Source of the DNA: Flavobacterium sp. MFBS3-15
Lineage (GTDB): Bacteria; Bacteroidota; Bacteroidia; Flavobacteriales; Flavobacteriaceae
Direction: 5' to 3'
Length of the DNA stretch: 64,000 nt
Assembly: GCF_026107645.2 (NCBI RefSeq)
Contig: NZ_JAPCHV010000008.1
Coordinates: forward strand, 62,001 to 126,000
In this document: positions 62,397 through 64,000 of the stretch, piece by piece
Layout of the letters: the number at the start of each line of letters is the position of its first letter
Position numbering within the stretch: the first letter of the stretch is position 1
The notes under the pieces: model-generated
Database searches by the model: none
What the model was told of the DNA's origin: nothing
What the model saw: only the letters and a program-made list of their open reading frames with translations
Program-made: the position numbers and the translations under genes

Positions 62397-63999
62397 TTAC
62401 AAGGCGCTTTACCTTTTGGTAAAGGAACGATATTACGAGTATTAGTATACCCAGCAATATGAACGCGATGATCTTGCCGGTTTCCGATACATTGCGGATG
62501 TCATAGATAAATAATTTCGTTATCGTCAGACCCAATAATACGAGTGCGGCAATGCGAATGCTGCGTAGCTGCTTGCGAATCCCCATGAGCAGTAGTAAAA
62601 AGGCAATGGCACCCCAAAGTACCGGATAACCTGTTTTTACAACATGGTCGCGTACGCGGTCTATTTGTTCATAAGCATCATTGGTGGTAACCGAATTCCC
62701 AATGGCCTCAACCACAGTTGTTACTGGCTCAAGGGCTATCATGAGCCAGTTCAGCATCAGTTCCGAGCTGGCAAGGTATACCAAAAGGAAAACCGTGATC
62801 CACGGCAACGCTTTTTCGTTGCGCATGCGGTTCAGGATGCTTTCTTTATTCATTCTGTAAACGAGCAGGATGGTGTATAATGCCAATGCCAGCAGTACAA
62901 AATGCAGCCAGTAGGCGAGGGGCCACGAAACGCCCATGCCCAGATAGTCTTCCACCTCATAGTATGCAAGGTTGGAAAACAGCAGTATGAAGGCTACGGT
63001 GTTGGCAATGCCTATGAGCGTACCCAGCTTTCGGTGCAGTGCATCTTTCCCAACACAATGGAGGTGGATGAATGCAATACAGAAAGCCATATGGTAGAAT
63101 ACCAAAAGGCTATAGGCAGCATAGGTGCTTTCAAGGATGTAATCAGCCTGGAAGTTCAGTTCAAGGAAACCGGCAGTATACACTAGCAGCAATGTAAAAA
63201 TACCAACAATCCTTTGGTAATTCGCTACATTGAATGACAATCCGTACAGCTTGTAGATGCCGGAATCTTTACGCAACAGCAGGATAACGCCAAAACACGA
63301 CGCAATGGCAAACAGGCTCGTAAGGAATGCCGGGTTGATGATGATGCGCAACGATTCGCCATAATAATACAGGTTCATCCAGTCCATGACAAGGCTGATG
63401 AGCATCAGGGCATGCACAATGGCCGACCCAAACCGGAAGCTCTCAATTTTCGATTTCTGGGCTAGCCAAAGCAGCAATACCGCTTCGGCGGCCCAGAAAA
63501 GGGTAATGTAATTGCCCTCGAACTGTATCGGTATGGCAAGGGTAACAAAAGTCAGCGTCAGTCCGATGAGGATGTAAATGGCCCTTTGGTCAACATGCAG
63601 CTTTTTGTAGAGCAGCCACGAAAAGCAGAAGTTGAAAACTCCGAGCAACAGTGTAAACATCCCCTTGTATTCGGGTGTGTAATTTTCAAGCAGTACCATT
63701 CCCGCCGCATAGAACAGGAAGGTGTTGCTCACCAGTATGCTAAGCTCCATATTGGAGAATGGTGTTTTGCGGCGCACGTTGTTGATGATGTTCATCAGCA
63801 GGAACACGAAGTAGAACGTGAAGGCGAAAGCCAGAGCACCCTCGTAAGGTGCATTTTCGGTGCCGATGATGGTGAATAGCCAGCTGGCAAAAAGCAGCAC
63901 CGTGAAAACATACGCCTGCAGGTTGATGAGTCCCCATTTTTTGTGATAGGCTATAGCCAAAATGCCAACGTTGAGTATGGTAATGTAACTGAACAGCAC
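62350..63999 (-). CDS. DUF2339-family polytopic membrane protein, N-terminus outside window
   Basis: At least 549 residues, open to the right edge, so the N-terminus is missing. About 14 hydrophobic helices occur in series, with the DUF2339 pattern of repeated short loops (LFWAAEAVLLLWLAQKSKIE, FRFGSAIVHALMLISLVMDW and, near the end, RIAALVLLGLTITKLFIYDI). The C-terminal tail is acidic and ends in PENEADDKQTD. It probably sits in the inner membrane with DUF3999 as partner. Function unknown. Confidence 0.85.
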   Translation of the reverse strand: MLFSYITILNVGILAIAYHKKWGLINLQAYVFTVLLFASWLFTIIGTENAPYEGALAFAFTFYFVFLLMNIINNVRRKTPFSNMELSILVSNTFLFYAAGMVLLENYTPEYKGMFTLLLGVFNFCFSWLLYKKLHVDQRAIYILIGLTLTFVTLAIPIQFEGNYITLFWAAEAVLLLWLAQKSKIESFRFGSAIVHALMLISLVMDWMNLYYYGESLRIIINPAFLTSLFAIASCFGVILLLRKDSGIYKLYGLSFNVANYQRIVGIFTLLLVYTAGFLELNFQADYILESTYAAYSLLVFYHMAFCIAFIHLHCVGKDALHRKLGTLIGIANTVAFILLFSNLAYYEVEDYLGMGVSWPLAYWLHFVLLALALYTILLVYRMNKESILNRMRNEKALPWITVFLLVYLASSELMLNWLMIALEPVTTVVEAIGNSVTTNDAYEQIDRVRDHVVKTGYPVLWGAIAFLLLLMGIRKQLRSIRIAALVLLGLTITKLFIYDIRNVSETGKIIAFILLGILILVISFLYQKVKRLVIEDKPENEADDKQTD

Positions 64000-64000
64000 A

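Overview
The window looks like a chromosomal segment of a Bacteroidota bacterium, most likely a Flavobacterium-like member of the Flavobacteriaceae. The evidence is protein content and promoter style: type IX secretion C-terminal sorting domains, a SusC/SusD pair, lipoproteins whose cysteine is followed by Ser plus acidic residues, a two-subunit methylmalonyl-CoA mutase, and repeated promoters of the form TAnnTTTG, one of them preceded by TTTG at 19 bases. Species cannot be told from the sequence.

Layout. 1-12.8 kb: end of an unrecognised gene, a TPR sensor kinase/LytTR regulator pair, a secreted leucine-rich-repeat protein, citrate synthase, a secreted C25 (gingipain-type) peptidase, two pentein-fold guanidine hydrolases (the second CtlX-like), an Rrf2 regulator and an iron-sulfur CysH. 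12.8-25 kb: envelope and unknown genes (a membrane-anchored protein with a conserved cytosolic N-domain, paired SIMPL proteins, MarC, an esterase with a starch-binding-like domain, paired lipocalin-like proteins), then an unknown gene family with one intact copy and one decayed copy beside a NarL-type two-component system, and a 0.5 kb gap with strong RNA-like secondary structure.

25-44 kb is a beta-mannan (galacto/glucomannan) utilisation locus. On the minus strand are SusC, SusD, a TIG-domain surface glycan-binding protein, an aldo/keto reductase, a GH27 alpha-galactosidase and a GH5 endoglucanase, with an AraC regulator transcribed separately. On the plus strand are GH26, a sodium/sugar symporter, a GH130 mannosyl-glucose phosphorylase, a cellobiose/mannobiose 2-epimerase, a second GH26 and a GH5_7-like mannanase. 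Together these fit surface cutting of mannan, SusCD import, periplasmic trimming to mannobiose, transport into the cytosol, epimerisation of mannobiose to mannosyl-glucose, and phosphorolysis to mannose 1-phosphate plus glucose. A class I mannose-6-phosphate isomerase lies 8 kb downstream.

44-64 kb holds ordinary housekeeping and envelope genes: YchJ, an M15 peptidase, an AIM24-type protein, two small inhibitor-like proteins, TetR plus a UbiB-type kinase, IPP isomerase, QueD, ManA, tRNA-Thr(UGU), several small exported proteins, the operon udk - S23 four-helix-bundle protein - divIC - mutA - mutB, and a DUF2339/DUF3999 pair cut by the right edge. Intergenic regions carry many unrelated inverted repeats; these are listed individually. 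No CRISPR array, insertion sequence, prophage or rRNA was seen.
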